A stretch of DNA of 64,000 bases from Plenodomus lindquistii (lineage: Eukaryota > Ascomycota > Dothideomycetes > Pleosporales > Leptosphaeriaceae). Below, in pieces: positions 22,901 through 34,595 of the stretch; positions within the stretch are counted from its first letter, which is position 1, and every line of letters starts with the position of its first letter. The stretch is from assembly GCA_025504975.1 (NCBI GenBank), contig JANUWI010000009.1:186001-250000 (forward strand). The letters are read 5' to 3'. The notes under the pieces are model-generated. The model saw only the letters and a list, made by a program, of their open reading frames with translations, made no database searches and was not told where the DNA came from. The position numbers and the translations under genes were made by a program.

Positions 22901-25180
22901 ATTTGAGCATCGGGAATGTCGCTGGTTCCCAATCCCTTGAAGTACTTGTGCTCCCAGCTCTTCTCGTTCTTGTGCTGCTCCTTCCATTCCTCGTACTCTG
23001 GCATGGAGAAGAAGCTTTTAAGGTTGCGAGGATTCTTGGGATCGCCCTTCCAGACCTTGACAATAGGTGTGATGAACTCGAGGAGGAAACCAGGTATCTT
23101 GAGTAAGCTGGGGAACTGGCATTGAAGGAAGTTGATGAGCAAGCCCTTGATATGGCTACCATCGTGATCCTGATCCGTCATGATCATGAGATGTCCATAC
23201 CGCAAGCTCTTCATGTCGGAAATGGTGTACTCCTTCTTGTGCTGAAGACCCATGAACTTTTTGATGTTTTGGATTTCCGTGTTCTTCATGATTTGGTCGA
23301 CAGTGGCATCTCGAACGTTAAGGAGCTTACCACGCAGCGGAAAGACACCAAAGAGATCCTGATTGACGACAGCTCGTCCGGCCAAGGCAAGCACACTAGC
23401 CGACTCACCCTCAGTGAGGATGAGAGTGCACAAATGACCGTCCTTGGTACCGGCCTTGTTGGCATCCGTAAGCTTTGCGTTGCTGATCCGGTTGCGCTTG
23501 TTACCGTCCGTCTTCTTCATCATCTGATCGGCCTTTTGTTGGGCAAAGTGCATGATGTTTTGGATGACATCGGTCTTCTCGATAGCCTTCAGGAATTTGT
23601 CGCTCAAGACTGGCTTGCTGCCGAACTGGCTAGCCTTGGTTGTGAGCTGCTCTTTCGTTTGCGATGTGAAGGCAGGATTGACGATGGAGCAGTTGACGAA
23701 TAAGAAGATGTGGTTCTTGATCTGCGCTGGCTTGAGCTTCACCGCAGCCTTGTTCTTCTTGTTGACAACGGCCATGAGCTTGTCAACGATCTGATCGGCG
23801 ATGTAATTGACGTGGGTACCACCAGAGGTTGTCGCGATCGAGTTGACGAATGAGACCTGGTTGAAGGATCCATCTGATACAGCGAAACCAATGTCCCAAC
23901 GCTCGTGCTTGTCAGTGATGATCACATTTGCCTCCTTGTCGTCTTCACTCTTGCCCTGCTCTCGTGCAATAGCCTTTGTGTACATTTCCATGTACTTGGC
24001 AAAGGTCTGGACCTTGACGCGGTCGCCGTTGAGGTAGACCTTGACGCCGCGCAGCGTTCCAGCAATGTCGTACGTCCTGCGCTTGACCATTGCCTCAAAG
24101 TCGTCGTCGATACCAGTCATGCCGAACCGGTCGTAGTCGGCTTTCCACGACACCTTTGTGTAGTCATCACCCGACTTGAAGTCCACAATCTTGGCCTTGC
24201 CCATCTTGCTCATGTTGTCCGTCCATGTCTGCTTGTACTTCTTCTTCTGCTTCGAGTCGACCGTCTCAACTGTGAACTCGGTACTGAAGACATTACACAA
24301 CTTGGCACCATAACCGTTGCGACCACCGGTGACTTTCTGCTGGTTGTCGTCGTAGTTGGACGAGGTAAGAAGGTGACCGAAGATCATCTCTGGGACGTAG
24401 ATTCCATGTTCCTGTGAGGGTTAGCGGAGCTGAAAGCACTCATCTCGAACGTCTCACCTTGTGTATCTCAATGGGAATACCCTTGCCATCGTTCTTGATA
24501 GAGATCTCGCCGGTCTCGCGATCGACCGTTACCCGGATCTCGCTCATATTCTTGTCATTTTGCTTGTTATCTGCCGCGTTTACAAGAATCTCGTCGAAGA
24601 TCTTATACAGACCAGGCACATATGAGACGTCGCGGAACTCCATGGACTCGGTGGACGTGTTGTAGACCCACATCTTGTCGGTTTGCCGCTCGACAGAGCC
24701 GATATATGTGTCTGGGCGCTTCATGATGTGCTCCAAATGTGTCAACATCTGGTACTTGTCGCTCGCACCTCCCTTTTTGGGTTTTGAGATAGGTACATCC
24801 TCCATGGCGTCCCCGAAGCTCTCGTTGGCGATGTCGGCCAGGGGTTTGCCGCTGGGCTTCTTGGGTGCAGGCGCCTTCTTCTGCTTAGGGGGTGTGTCTG
24901 CAAGGAGAGAATCGTCGTCATCGTCTAGAGGCGCGTCGCCCATGTCGATGTCAGAATTCTCGTCGTCTGAATCCAGGCGCTTCTTCTTGGGCGCAGCCTT
25001 TGCCTTGGGCTTTGCCGCTGCGGCTGCGGGTCGTCCTCGAGGTTTCGCAGGGCCGGCTGTCTTCTTTGGTGCTGCTGCAGCCTTTGGCTTTGTGGCTTTG
25101 GCGGGCTTTGCAGCCTTTGCGGGAGGGGCAAAGTCTGAGCTCGCGCCGTCGTCGAAGACAGAGTCGTCCATGTCACTCAT
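19912..25180 (-). CDS. TOP2: DNA topoisomerase II
   Basis: Exons 25180-24458, 24411-21436 and 21387-19912, joined by two phase-0 introns (24457-24412 and 21435-21388), give 1724 residues, normal for a fungal Top2. It passes one duplex through a gated double-strand break with ATP hydrolysis in the nucleus, and decatenates chromosomes at mitosis. Visible parts include a GHKL ATPase domain with FDEILVNAADNK, GGRNGYGAKL and TTSGGTHVN. The TOPRIM domain has EGESA (about residue 575) and DQDHDG (about 654-659). The breakage-reunion domain has GADAASARYIYT, with the expected catalytic tyrosine near residue 912. The C-terminal 480 residues are a charged lysine/serine/aspartate-rich tail. Both tails contain an RGRP AT-hook-like core, at about residues 48-51 and 1412-1415. 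Confidence 0.97.
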
Positions 25181-26557
25181 TGTGGCGGGCGAGTTGTGGT
25201 GACTCGCAGCACAGAATTAAATCGCTAAACGTTAGTACCCGCCCTCGTCATGTGGGTTGCACGGCGAGAAGGCAAAGTTGCAGGCGGAAAGAGGGTTGAG
25301 GCCGCAACAGAATCGAATGTGGAGTCGTGTTTGGGAGGCAGCGCGCACTGTGTTTACTTTCGCGTTGCTTAGCGCAGGGCTGCATGCAGGGTCATCGCGC
25401 TAGTATAACGGTGCTCACGCGCCATTGGCTGGGCTCCTGGCGCGACTGCCAATGGCGTGGGAACACCAATGTCAAAGTACAGTGAGTGGTGATGCTGAAA
25501 GTGACTGTGACGTGCTGGGGGAGTGAGGTGAGACGTGAGTACTTTACTAGAGGTCATTCTAGCTCGTCGTACGGCGTCGACTGAGGTGATGTCGAACTTG
25601 GTAGCCTGAGGAGATACTCGAGCTCGAGCCAGTGTAGTGTCACCGAAACGCACACATGGCTATGTAGACCCCGTCCCATACTTTAGTACATCCAACCACT
25701 CAATATGCAACATCGACGCCCAAGTAAGAAGAAAGATGACATGCGGCATACCCACCTTCATCCACTCACTCGCAAACCAGCACACCAAAAAACCTATTCG
25801 CTAGTTGTATGCATCATACGCAACTTTGTCATCTCTGCACGCCATACTAATAGCAATCCAGCTGAACAGCCCATGGCATGCAGCTCAGCGATTTCCAGAA
25901 CAAGACTCCACAAACCCAAATGAAGCATGTTTTCGTCGCAGGAGAAGCACTTGCTGTGTAGACTCCCGTTTTCATAGCGAAGACCTCACGTATGCAGGGC
26001 TTGGATGTATCCGCAACCAGGACCCCTCCTTAGACTCGCAAATCAAGTTTTCCAGAACCCACGCTTCAAAATACTGCTACTGCTACTGCTACTGCTACTG
26101 CTAGTCAGCGAGACAAAACTCCACATGTTGTATGTACGTCTGCTGTCACCGTGGACGGAGCGTCGGAGCAACGGAGGGTCACGACAGCGCCACACCAAGG
26201 CAAGAGTCAGGAGTGCGCATTCATCAACAAATTCGCACAGATCTGTAGGTGTAGAAAATGCAAATTGAATTCGGAGGCTATCCAAAAAGGGGGGTATAGA
26301 GAAGCTACTTTGCAAACTTGCAAAGTAAGAATTTTACGGGTGTGAGCTAAGAGCGGCGATGGAAATTGTTCAAAAGAAAGAAAGAAAAAAACAAGGAATG
26401 CAGTAGGACAGTAATACCGCCGCCAACCAGCGCATATGCAACGAGAGAAGAAACAGGGTAAGAAAATCATGAATATTGACAACGCCACTCTATAGCCTCC
26501 ATAAGCCGTTGTATCTTGAAGAATAGAAAAGGAAAGTCGCTGTAAAGCATGTAGAGT
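25181..26557. other. TOP2 promoter side and 3' flank of the next gene
   Basis: No supported gene. The first few hundred bases upstream of the TOP2 start must hold its promoter. A six-base tandem (tactgc) runs at about 26070-26103 just downstream of the 26558-28681 gene. Open frames are short and unlike known proteins. Confidence 0.5.
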
Positions 26558-28681
26558 TCAAGCTTTGTCTCGCTTGAACAGACCTTTGAAGTGGGCCTTG
26601 AGCTTGACTTTGCATGAGTCGCCTTTTCGCTTGGCGCCCATGGACTCTTCGTCTCCGTGGCCGCGGGCAATGCTGTCCTTGCGGTTGTTCTCGCTCTTGC
26701 TGCGCTTGCCCTTGTCCTGCTTGCGCTTTCGCTCGTTAGAAACAACCATGCTCGTCGGTCGTGATTGAAGGCCCGGACCTTCAGTAACGCCAGAGTCCCA
26801 AAGTCCGGCAGTTGTGACGGGGTTGTACGCCGACTGTGTCTTCCTAGTCCGTTCAGATATTGGAAGAGCGGGAGACAGTAGGGCAGGCGAGAGCAATGGC
26901 TGGGAAGCGACTGGTGAGGTGGAGCCATGCGAAGTAGGTGGGACTACGATTGGCGAGGGGATCGTAGTCAAAATCAACGGCGGTCTGGTTTCGATGGGAG
27001 ATGTCTCCATGGAGGGTCTCTCGATGGGAGTCGGTAGGGACAGCTCTCTTATGCGCAGCAGCTCCATGCTGCGTTTTCCCTGTCGTTCCTCTTCGCTCTC
27101 TGGTAACGCTTGATCCTCAAACGCAAGCCCGTAGCGCTTCCTCATACTGCCTGTCATGCTACGGACGGGCGCATCGGAACTAGCTCTGCGCCCACGAGTG
27201 TTGAAGACAGGAGACGAGTTTGTGGTCGTTTTCGTTGACGCTGGCGAGGAAGGGACTTCCATACTAGTACGACGTCGCAGACTGCCAGTGCCTGACCTGA
27301 AAAGCTTGTGAATCGAGTGACGGCCGTCATCGAATGTTGATACAGGCGAGGCCGAGCGAGGAGAGTCGAGGCCTGACATGGAGACTGCGCGGTTCGTTGC
27401 TGAGCGCAGGATAGCAGTGGCAGCCGAGTTCACCGGGTTGGGAACTTCTGTGGGAGCATAGTTGCTAGCAGCGACCCAAATGCCAGACACAAGTATGAAG
27501 GATCGAAGCGCATCATCGGTGACAACAGGCAGGTTATCGCTGGACAGGTCCATGAGAGAGTCCAGATCAGTGCTGGAGCGGGTGAGAACTGACGGGGTCA
27601 GGCCAGGAGTTGGTGGTGAGGTCGTGGCTGGCATTGTATAGGAGTCGACTACATCGATGCGCGCGCGAGTCATGGTAGCAATTATAGGATGGCGCCGCGA
27701 GTTGGCGCTGATTGTGCTGAAGGTGAACTTGTTGTCTTCTGGCCCTGAAGGAAAGGTTGGCGATAGGGGTGTACCAGTGGACATGCCTGACGACCTTCGT
27801 AGATGCGGCGGCTTCAGGACCCAGCGCGCCTTCAGTGTCAAGCCATGGTCGTCTGTCGTGTTGAATTCGAAGCTTCCGTTTGGCAGGTCCGATACCTCCC
27901 AGCGGCTCGAACCGTCATTCATGCAAATCTCCGTCTTCTTGGTTACGCCCTTGTCCGAGCGCCCTGGGCTGATGACGCCAATGACGTTCCTCGAGCCCCA
28001 ACGCTCATCGTCTGATCTCTTATCCTCTTCCTGGGTGTAGGGTTCCGCTGCTACGATTAACAGATCTTGGGGTCCCAGGCGTTCCCGGGTATTGAAGGTG
28101 CGCGCGAGGCGGCGTGTGGATCGTTGTGGGAGTAGGGAGAAAGGAATGACCTCGTACACGGGCTTGGGGCGCTGTGCGGCAATGACTTGGTGCAACTGCA
28201 AGAGAACCTTGGGGCGAATGTAGAGCTTGGAGCGAGAGACGGGCTGCACCGATTTGGCGAACAGAAACGACGTCTTGGGGCGGGGCGCGGGCTTCTTCAG
28301 CCTGTCGTCGGCGGCACTGCTGCCAGAGGATGCAGGTCGGGAAGGTGCGAAAGAGCCAATGTGGTCATGGTGCGGCATCACATGACGTTGCAGCGTGGAC
28401 GTCTTCGGATCATCTTGGGTAGGGGGAGGGGTGGGCGTGGGACGGTTGACGTCGGCTGGGGTGGAGGAGATGGCCGCAGCTGAGGCAGGGGCAGAGGCAG
28501 AGGGCGAGGCAGAGGCAGAGGGCGAGGGCGAGGGCGACTGCTGGCGGAGATAGGAGCCGAGCAGGGAAAGAGGCAGCTGGGCGAGGAAGGCAGCACTGTA
28601 CGCAGGCGAGGCTGCTTCATCGTGGGGTTGCGCATCGCCATGGCGGGCAGCGGCATTGGCAGTCAACATGTCCAGCAGCAT
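26558..28681 (-). CDS. Hypothetical protein, serine/proline-rich
   Basis: A single open frame of 707 residues that I do not recognise. Residues 50-75 are an SPSPSAS-type low-complexity stretch. A more structured part lies at about 150-310, with KLYIRPKVLLQLHQVIAAQ, LGPQDLLIVAAEPYTQEED and a KARWVLKPPHLRR segment. Most of the rest is serine/threonine/proline-rich and probably disordered. The C-terminus is strongly basic (SCKVKLKAHFKGLFKRDKA) and could be amphipathic or membrane-associating. The frame is open only ten or so codons upstream of the ATG at 28681 before a TGA, so that start is likely unless a 5' exon splices in near a CGCCAG acceptor at about 28712. It looks like a filamentous-fungus-specific protein. 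Confidence 0.7.
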   Translation of the reverse strand: MLLDMLTANAAARHGDAQPHDEAASPAYSAAFLAQLPLSLLGSYLRQQSPSPSPSASASPSASAPASAAAISSTPADVNRPTPTPPPTQDDPKTSTLQRHVMPHHDHIGSFAPSRPASSGSSAADDRLKKPAPRPKTSFLFAKSVQPVSRSKLYIRPKVLLQLHQVIAAQRPKPVYEVIPFSLLPQRSTRRLARTFNTRERLGPQDLLIVAAEPYTQEEDKRSDDERWGSRNVIGVISPGRSDKGVTKKTEICMNDGSSRWEVSDLPNGSFEFNTTDDHGLTLKARWVLKPPHLRRSSGMSTGTPLSPTFPSGPEDNKFTFSTISANSRRHPIIATMTRARIDVVDSYTMPATTSPPTPGLTPSVLTRSSTDLDSLMDLSSDNLPVVTDDALRSFILVSGIWVAASNYAPTEVPNPVNSAATAILRSATNRAVSMSGLDSPRSASPVSTFDDGRHSIHKLFRSGTGSLRRRTSMEVPSSPASTKTTTNSSPVFNTRGRRASSDAPVRSMTGSMRKRYGLAFEDQALPESEEERQGKRSMELLRIRELSLPTPIERPSMETSPIETRPPLILTTIPSPIVVPPTSHGSTSPVASQPLLSPALLSPALPISERTRKTQSAYNPVTTAGLWDSGVTEGPGLQSRPTSMVVSNERKRKQDKGKRSKSENNRKDSIARGHGDEESMGAKRKGDSCKVKLKAHFKGLFKRDKA

Positions 28682-30399
28682 GGCCTCCGCTACAGGTTGC
28701 GGCTCGACATGCTGGCGCGTCGGTCAGTACAGGAGCACACAAAGACAGGAGCGCCATGTTCTTTATGGATGGAGGGGATGGCCTGGTGGCCTGGGGAACA
28801 AGCGGGCTGTGCGCACTGCAAGTTTGAAGGGTGAAGCCTGAGGCCCTCGCAATTACACGTTGCACGCCAGAAGGCTCGGGGCTGACTTACAGCCACAGCT
28901 GGTTGCCAACTCTATGCAGTTGCAAGGGTGAGGGCGGCCAATCAAGGCCTGGTAAGCGAGCGACGGTGGGTTGGTGGTGGTGGTATGTCTTTGTACACAG
29001 TACGCCTTTGGGGCCTTGCGAGTATATGAGGATGCTGAAGACGACCACCAAGACGGTTCCTCAAGGCCCTGACAACGGGCTCTGATCCCGTGCATCGCGG
29101 GCAAAGCCTGGCCACTTCGTCCGCTGCGTGCTCGCAACGCACGCACAAGACCCGAAAGCCCAGCACGCCGGCAAAGTGGCGTCCGTCGGTCCCGCCAGCG
29201 GCGCCGCCATGGTCAAACTGCGACACGAGCACGATTCTGGCCAAGTGCGACCGATCCAACTACCCTCGATTGGCTTGCTCTTTCTGTTTCATGCGTCCCG
29301 TGGCTTATGTACGATTCGCGACCCACGCCCTTTGCAGCTGCTTTTACGGCTCAGCCCGGGGCCCTACCCAGCTGCTCGGAGGGCGATTGTCGCGACTGCA
29401 TTGGGGCTGCTTACTCTCAGCTGTGCCACCAAGTCTAGGGTATCGCTGACAGTCTACTGCTGAGGCCCGCGGAATATATGAGCTACCATTGAGATTGCAA
29501 CCTTTGGTGAATAGACTGCTGTACGGACGTACTCTACGTACGTATTCATGCGCAACACCACACTCCAAACTGTCTCGTACATACCGTGATCAACTGGCTC
29601 AAGCTAGCAGGGGGCAGAACGTGTACTGTACTGTAGCTTCAGAAAATGGCAGCCAATGGTGTTCTACACCGGTGTACATTTTCGCAGCGAGCCATTACTT
29701 GGAATTTGATCAGCTTCTTGCTGAATTCGACCAACTATCGCCGATCCCCTCGCTACTCCCCTCTTGCAGAGTACGCGCAACTGCCATTGGCTTACGTGGT
29801 ATTGCCGTTTTCAGCCGAAGCGAGAACCAAGCATGACCCAAGTTGAGAAGTCGAGTCAGATGGTGCTGTGTTCGTTGTCCAGGTGAACTTTGTAACAGCT
29901 GGGATGCGAAGTAAGCTTGCTGAAGCTTATCACTATCTCTACAACCGCCGTTGCGTGCTGAGACGTTGCTTGCATTTCGCTCATGCTTGGGTAAATTTGA
30001 CTGATCCAACCTGTCCATGAAATCACTTTCCTCCCAGACGTTGCTCACCGCTGTCGAATTCTTTCCCTGCATGCCGCCCCGTTTTGCTTTGCGACTTTTC
30101 TGCAAGCCATTTCGCATCTAACATCATCATTCTGAATGGTTTCCGTTCGGCTCCGCCGGCTTCCGCCATCCGCACCGCCAAATTTTCACGCCCAGACCAG
30201 CACCCATCGTCAGCTGAACAACAAACACGACACATCGTGACCATCCGCGACCGGCGCAACTGACCATCCGAACGCCTCCAGGGCAGTCTTGGCTGCAAAC
30301 GCACTGGTCTATTGCTCAGTAATCTCGCAAGAAAATACGAAAGCATCAAACCACATCGAGCCAGTATTCACAACCCCATATTTGGACATTTCCGATCCA
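28682..30399. other. Divergent intergenic region, no gene seen
   Basis: About 1.7 kb between the hypothetical gene (minus) and the SET-domain gene (plus). Several overlapping short open frames on both strands (for example 28942-29259, 29090-29449, 29710-30117) have no recognisable domains. They lie in C/G-rich sequence where stop codons are rare. Confidence 0.5.
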
Positions 30400-32506
30400 A
30401 TGTCAAGTCGAGATTCCGATGCCTCTTTCTTAATTGAGAATCTGCTCTCCTGGTTTACGAAAAACGGAGGGCGGATCAGTCCGGATGTGCAGGTCGTCCA
30501 CGATGACTCGCATGGCTTTCACGTGCAAGCCACGGGACCCTTCACCTCTCCTACCGTAGTGTCCTGTCCACTGCAACTTACTCTTTCCATTCTGAACCTA
30601 GCCCCTGAGCCTAAAGAAGTCTTGCCTGTCGACAGCGCTCTACATCAAGTTCGAGGAAAGGTGCCTGATCACATACTAACGTATCTTCTCCTGATTGAAC
30701 AGCGGAACAAGGGCGCAGCTTCGCCATGGCACGCTTACATTTCTTGCTTACCAGAGCCCGAGAGTATGACGACGCCTCTGTGGTTCGACGAGGATGACGC
30801 CGTCTTCCTGGCGGGCACTAGTGTGGCACCTGCAGCTCAGGAGAGGAAGCAGGGGTTACACAGGCAATGGGACAATGTAGTTGCTGTCTTTAAGGAGCTT
30901 GACATTCCTCTTGCGGACAACATCACCGTGTAAGTCTGACATTGTGATTCATGCAGTTGGCATATGCCGCTGGATCGCAAGACAATCCTGAGACATTGTC
31001 CGGCCTATAGTCAGAGACTCCGAGGCAGTAGGAAAGCTGCATTCAGCTTCATTGGTCAACGGGAGCGCTCGTGGTGATGGGTGCGGTCATCGCGGATGCC
31101 ATCATGTCAGCTTACCAGTATGCACCTCGCTGACACCTATCAGCGAATCGCTTGTTTGGGCCGCGACCATCTTCACCTCGCGGGCGTTCATCTCTACGCA
31201 CATACTGCCGGATCAGGAGACTGTACCCGTCCTCTTCCCAGTGGTTGATATACTGAATCATTCAGTGACCGCGAAAGTAGAATGGGACTTTCAACCACAC
31301 AAGTCTTTTGCCCTGAAGTGCCTAGATGGCGAGAGCTTCAAGGCCGGTCAGGAGGTATTCAACAATTATGCACCAAAGCAAAACGACGAGCTTCTTCTCG
31401 GCTACGGCTTCTGTCTGGAGGATAACCCGATTGAGCAGTTTGCCCTGAAGCTTGCTTTTCCGCCCATGCTACAACAGTATGCACTGCAAACCGGCTTACT
31501 GGATGCAAAGAGCGTGCCCTTTGGTATGTCGCCAGCCTTCTTGGAGAAAGATCCCAATACCGAACAGCACTTCCTACGGATACGAGGCCACCCTTTTGGC
31601 CGTTATGAGAACCACGTCCCGTTCTTCCGAGGTATACCACCGTATATTGTGCATTTCTTCTTCATCCAGACCGTGATGACTTGCGGCCTCGATATCAGCG
31701 ATATGAACATCGAGCGGCCGGATAGCAGAGTCGTTGTACAGGTATTAGTTCTCCTCCACCAAGCCATCGAGCAAAGAAGTCGCAGCCTACCTCCCCACAT
31801 CAACCTCGAACCCAAAAACACCAAACAAAGCTTCGCAAAACTCTACCGCGATGGCCAAGCAAAAATCATCCACTCAATTCGCGAAGAACTCGAAAGCGTA
31901 ATACACAAGCTTCGCACACCAATCCAATCCCTTGAACCCGCAAGACCGCACCTCCTCTCCATCGCCGACGCGCTAGCGGATATACACACCATTTCTGCTG
32001 ACAGCGCCGCCATCTTTCAAAAAGGCGTGCAAAAGCATAACCTCCACGACCCTCAAGACGGAAACCTAATCTGGACACTCCTCCTCACAACCACCCTCGC
32101 ATCCTGGCTCTCACTACAAGACTCTTCCCCCGCGACCCCACCCTGGCTCACCGCGGTCCTCAAAAACCCCTTACCCGCGCTGGAAGACGGCATCGAAGAC
32201 GCAGAAACGTATTCATTTCTTGACGAGCATTTTGGCGATTTCTTCGAGTATCCTGGGTTGGGTGGTCGGTCGACGGAAGTTGTTATGGAGAGGTTGGATG
32301 ATTTGGGGTTGACGTTGGATGTGTCGCGGAGTGGTGGGTTTGTAAAGGAGAGGACGGAGAATTTGAGCGTTAGGCTGGTTATGTGGGGGATGGGGGTTGC
32401 AGAGCGGGATGTTTTGTCAATAGCGGAGGGTGGGGGCGTGAAGAAGTGTTTGGTTGTTGGCGGGGATGGTGGGGAGTGGGTGTATGGGGATGCTGTAGAT
32501 GTTTGA
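30400..32506 (+). CDS. SET-domain protein lysine methyltransferase (Rubisco-LSMT/Rkm-like architecture)
   Basis: Two exons, 30400-30929 and 31144-32506, give 630 residues. The 214-nt intron is long for this genome. Its gtaagt donor and TATCAG acceptor restore the sequence NITVESLVWAATIFTSRAF, which fits the family, whereas the intervening DNA has stops in frame. The SET core motifs are VVDILNHS (NH at residues 215-216) and FNNYAPKQNDELLLGYGF (tyrosine 252). The C-terminal 300 residues are helical, like the substrate-binding domain of the LSMT/SETD3/Rkm group. Such enzymes methylate lysine (or histidine) in ribosomal and cytosolic proteins; the target here is unknown. It sits directly upstream of a ribosomal protein gene, which may be coincidence. 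Synonymous sites switch from C- to G-rich near 32215. Confidence 0.85.
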
Positions 32507-32893
32507 GCGTTGAAGGGACAAGAAAGTATGCAAGTCTCTACCACACTCTACTTCTTGCTGGAGAAGTCTGGGCCGACACGCTTAAGATGGAGAAACACAT
32601 ATTCTGCATTCGCAACACAATCCCAGGATCGGCATTCAAATGACCAAGACGAGGCTGAACGAATCCCTGCAACCTTGGAAATTGCGGGGTCCAACGCGCT
32701 AAAGTAGTTCCGTAGGGCTGAACCTTAGCGAGCTATCCCACCACGAGTTCCTGAATTCGCGACAGGGCAGTGACATCAACATCAACATCAAACAATTAAA
32801 AAAAACGTAAGTTAACATGCTTAATCGCGCATTACAATCAACACCATCGTGGCTTAAAACTAATCACCCTCCACAGTACTTTCACCCGCAACA
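32507..32893 (+). promoter_or_regulatory. RPL6 promoter and candidate 5'UTR intron
   Basis: This 387-bp gap carries the end of the SET gene and the RPL6 promoter. A good intron candidate runs from a gtaagt donor at 32807 to a CCACAG acceptor ending at 32876. It would lie wholly in the 5' untranslated region, 17 nt before the start codon. Leader introns are common in fungal ribosomal protein genes. The intron is inferred only from splice signals. Confidence 0.45.
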
Positions 32894-33509
32894 ATGGCAA
32901 CAACAACAACAGGCGACCAAAAAGCGTCAAAGTACTACCCAGCCTCAGACGAAGCCATAATGAAAAAGGTGCGTCCCCCCCCCCACCCATCTCTCCAACC
33001 CCAAATCTAACCATAAAAACTAGTCCCGCAAAACCCCCCACCCAACCAAATACCGCCCCGCCCTCGCACCCGGCACAATCCTCATCCTGCTCTCAGGCCC
33101 CCACCGCGGAAAACGCGTAGTCCTCCTGCGCCAATTATCCCAAGGCACACTCCTCATCACGGGACCCTTCAAAGCCAACGGCGTGCCCTTGCGCCGCGTA
33201 AATCATCGCTATGTAATCGCTACTTCGACTGTTGTTGATGTGAGCGGGTTGGATGAGGAGGTTATTGAGAGGGTGGGTGGGGAGGAGTATTGGGTGAGGG
33301 AGAAGAAGGAGGAGGAGGAGGCGTTTTTTGGGGATACAGAGGGAGGAGAGGAGGTGAAGAGGGAGGTTGATCCACAGAGGGTGGAGGATCAGAAGAGCGT
33401 GGATCGGGTTGTGCTACAGGGGGTGAGGAGGGTGGAGGGGTTGGAGGGGTATTTGGGGGGGAGGTTTGGGTTGGGGGGTGGGGAGAGGCCGCATGAGATG
33501 GTTTTTTGA
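32894..33509 (+). CDS. RPL6: 60S ribosomal protein eL6
   Basis: Exons 32894-32968 and 33024-33509 with a phase-0 intron give 186 residues, close to yeast L6 (176). The early part has KYYPASDEA, then the SH3-like core GTILILLSGPHRGKRVVLLR, TLLITGPFKANGVPLRRVN and YVIATSTVVDVSG. The C-terminus keeps RVEDQKSVDRVVL and ends PHEMVF, matching the family ending. It is a structural protein of the large ribosomal subunit. The second half of exon 2 is extremely purine/G-rich on the coding strand, while the first half is C-rich, with the switch near 33230. Confidence 0.95.
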
Positions 33510-34595
33510 ACAGGGGGTTCTGGCGTGGACGGATTGGTGGTAGCGAGTGAGTGGGTGGATTTGAGTGGAAAGGAGGCAGCAACATGGAGGACTGGGGCTT
33601 AGACGCGTACGTTGAAAATGCTACGGTGGGGAGTTGAGGATGTAGATGAGATACCCAACATACAGTTCCAATCATGAACTTGAAAAGAAATCAGTTCAAA
33701 TAAGAAACACAGCCTCTCACGCTGATCTTTCTTCACACCAAGCGCCGAGCCAAGTACACGGGATTACCCTAAAGAGTAGCACATACATCTCTCACCTACA
33801 CATACAATTTCCCCACACCCCTCCATCTCCATCTCTAGCAATCCCATCAAACCTTTCTCATACCGTTGTCCAACCCAACGCCTCCCCCTACCTAAGCAAA
33901 AGTAAAGGACGCGTAAGACCAGCATGGCAAGTCGATCGCTGGGTGGACTTGGATGGCTGGTTCGCGGCTAGGGTGGTTGTTAGTATGTACAGAGTAGAAG
34001 GGTTAACTGAGGGAAGGGGGAGGATGGGGGGATGGAGAGTTTATGAGGGATGTTGGTGGTGTTGGAAGGCGGAGAGGGGATGGAGAATGAGGGGAGAAGA
34101 TGAGTATGGCGGGTGACATGTGGGTAGGTTGATAGAGGATGGAGAGTGGGGTAGAGTTGTCTGGGGGAAGGATTTAATAGGTGGGCGGGTCGCTTGGGGG
34201 GAAGGCTTTTTGAGGGAAGAGGCTGATGGATAGACAGGACAATAGGTGTTAGTAGTGATTTCTCTTAGCGATGATGGGTGTTAGTGACGATAAATATCGT
34301 GGCTGAGAGGAAGGCAGAAACTGAGTATACTATATGTCAGGCGGGTCAAGAACATCATCACCACATCACGCGAGTCAAAGTCAGCTTTGAGAACGCTATC
34401 TGCATTCTCTATGGACATGTGTAAGCGGTCCCTGTGGGGCAGGTCATGGAGTGATTTCCTGACCCTCGCTACATGAAAGTGTGCACTCTGAATGTCCGGT
34501 GAACTCCTCCTGATCTGCCGTCGCGTCCTACATGAATCTTCTATCCACATCGAAAACAGACTCCGTATACTCGATGCGTTCGGGCATCAGATCGT
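33510..34595. other. Intergenic, no gene seen
   Basis: Convergent 3' flanks of RPL6 (plus) and the coiled-coil gene (minus). G-rich tracts lie at about 33500-33600 and 34000-34200 and a C-rich tract lies between. A 156-codon open frame at 33646-34116 has no recognisable features and looks like a low-stop-density artefact. Confidence 0.5.

Noticed and set aside
25390..25440. tRNA-like phrase ctagtataacggtgctcacgc near 25400.
   Set aside because: It cannot be folded into a complete cloverleaf and lacks a T-arm.
33262..34116. Proline-rich minus-strand frame opposite RPL6 and a 156-codon plus-strand frame after it.
   Set aside because: The first is the reverse strand of the purine-rich RPL6 exon. 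The second has no recognisable feature and follows skewed composition.
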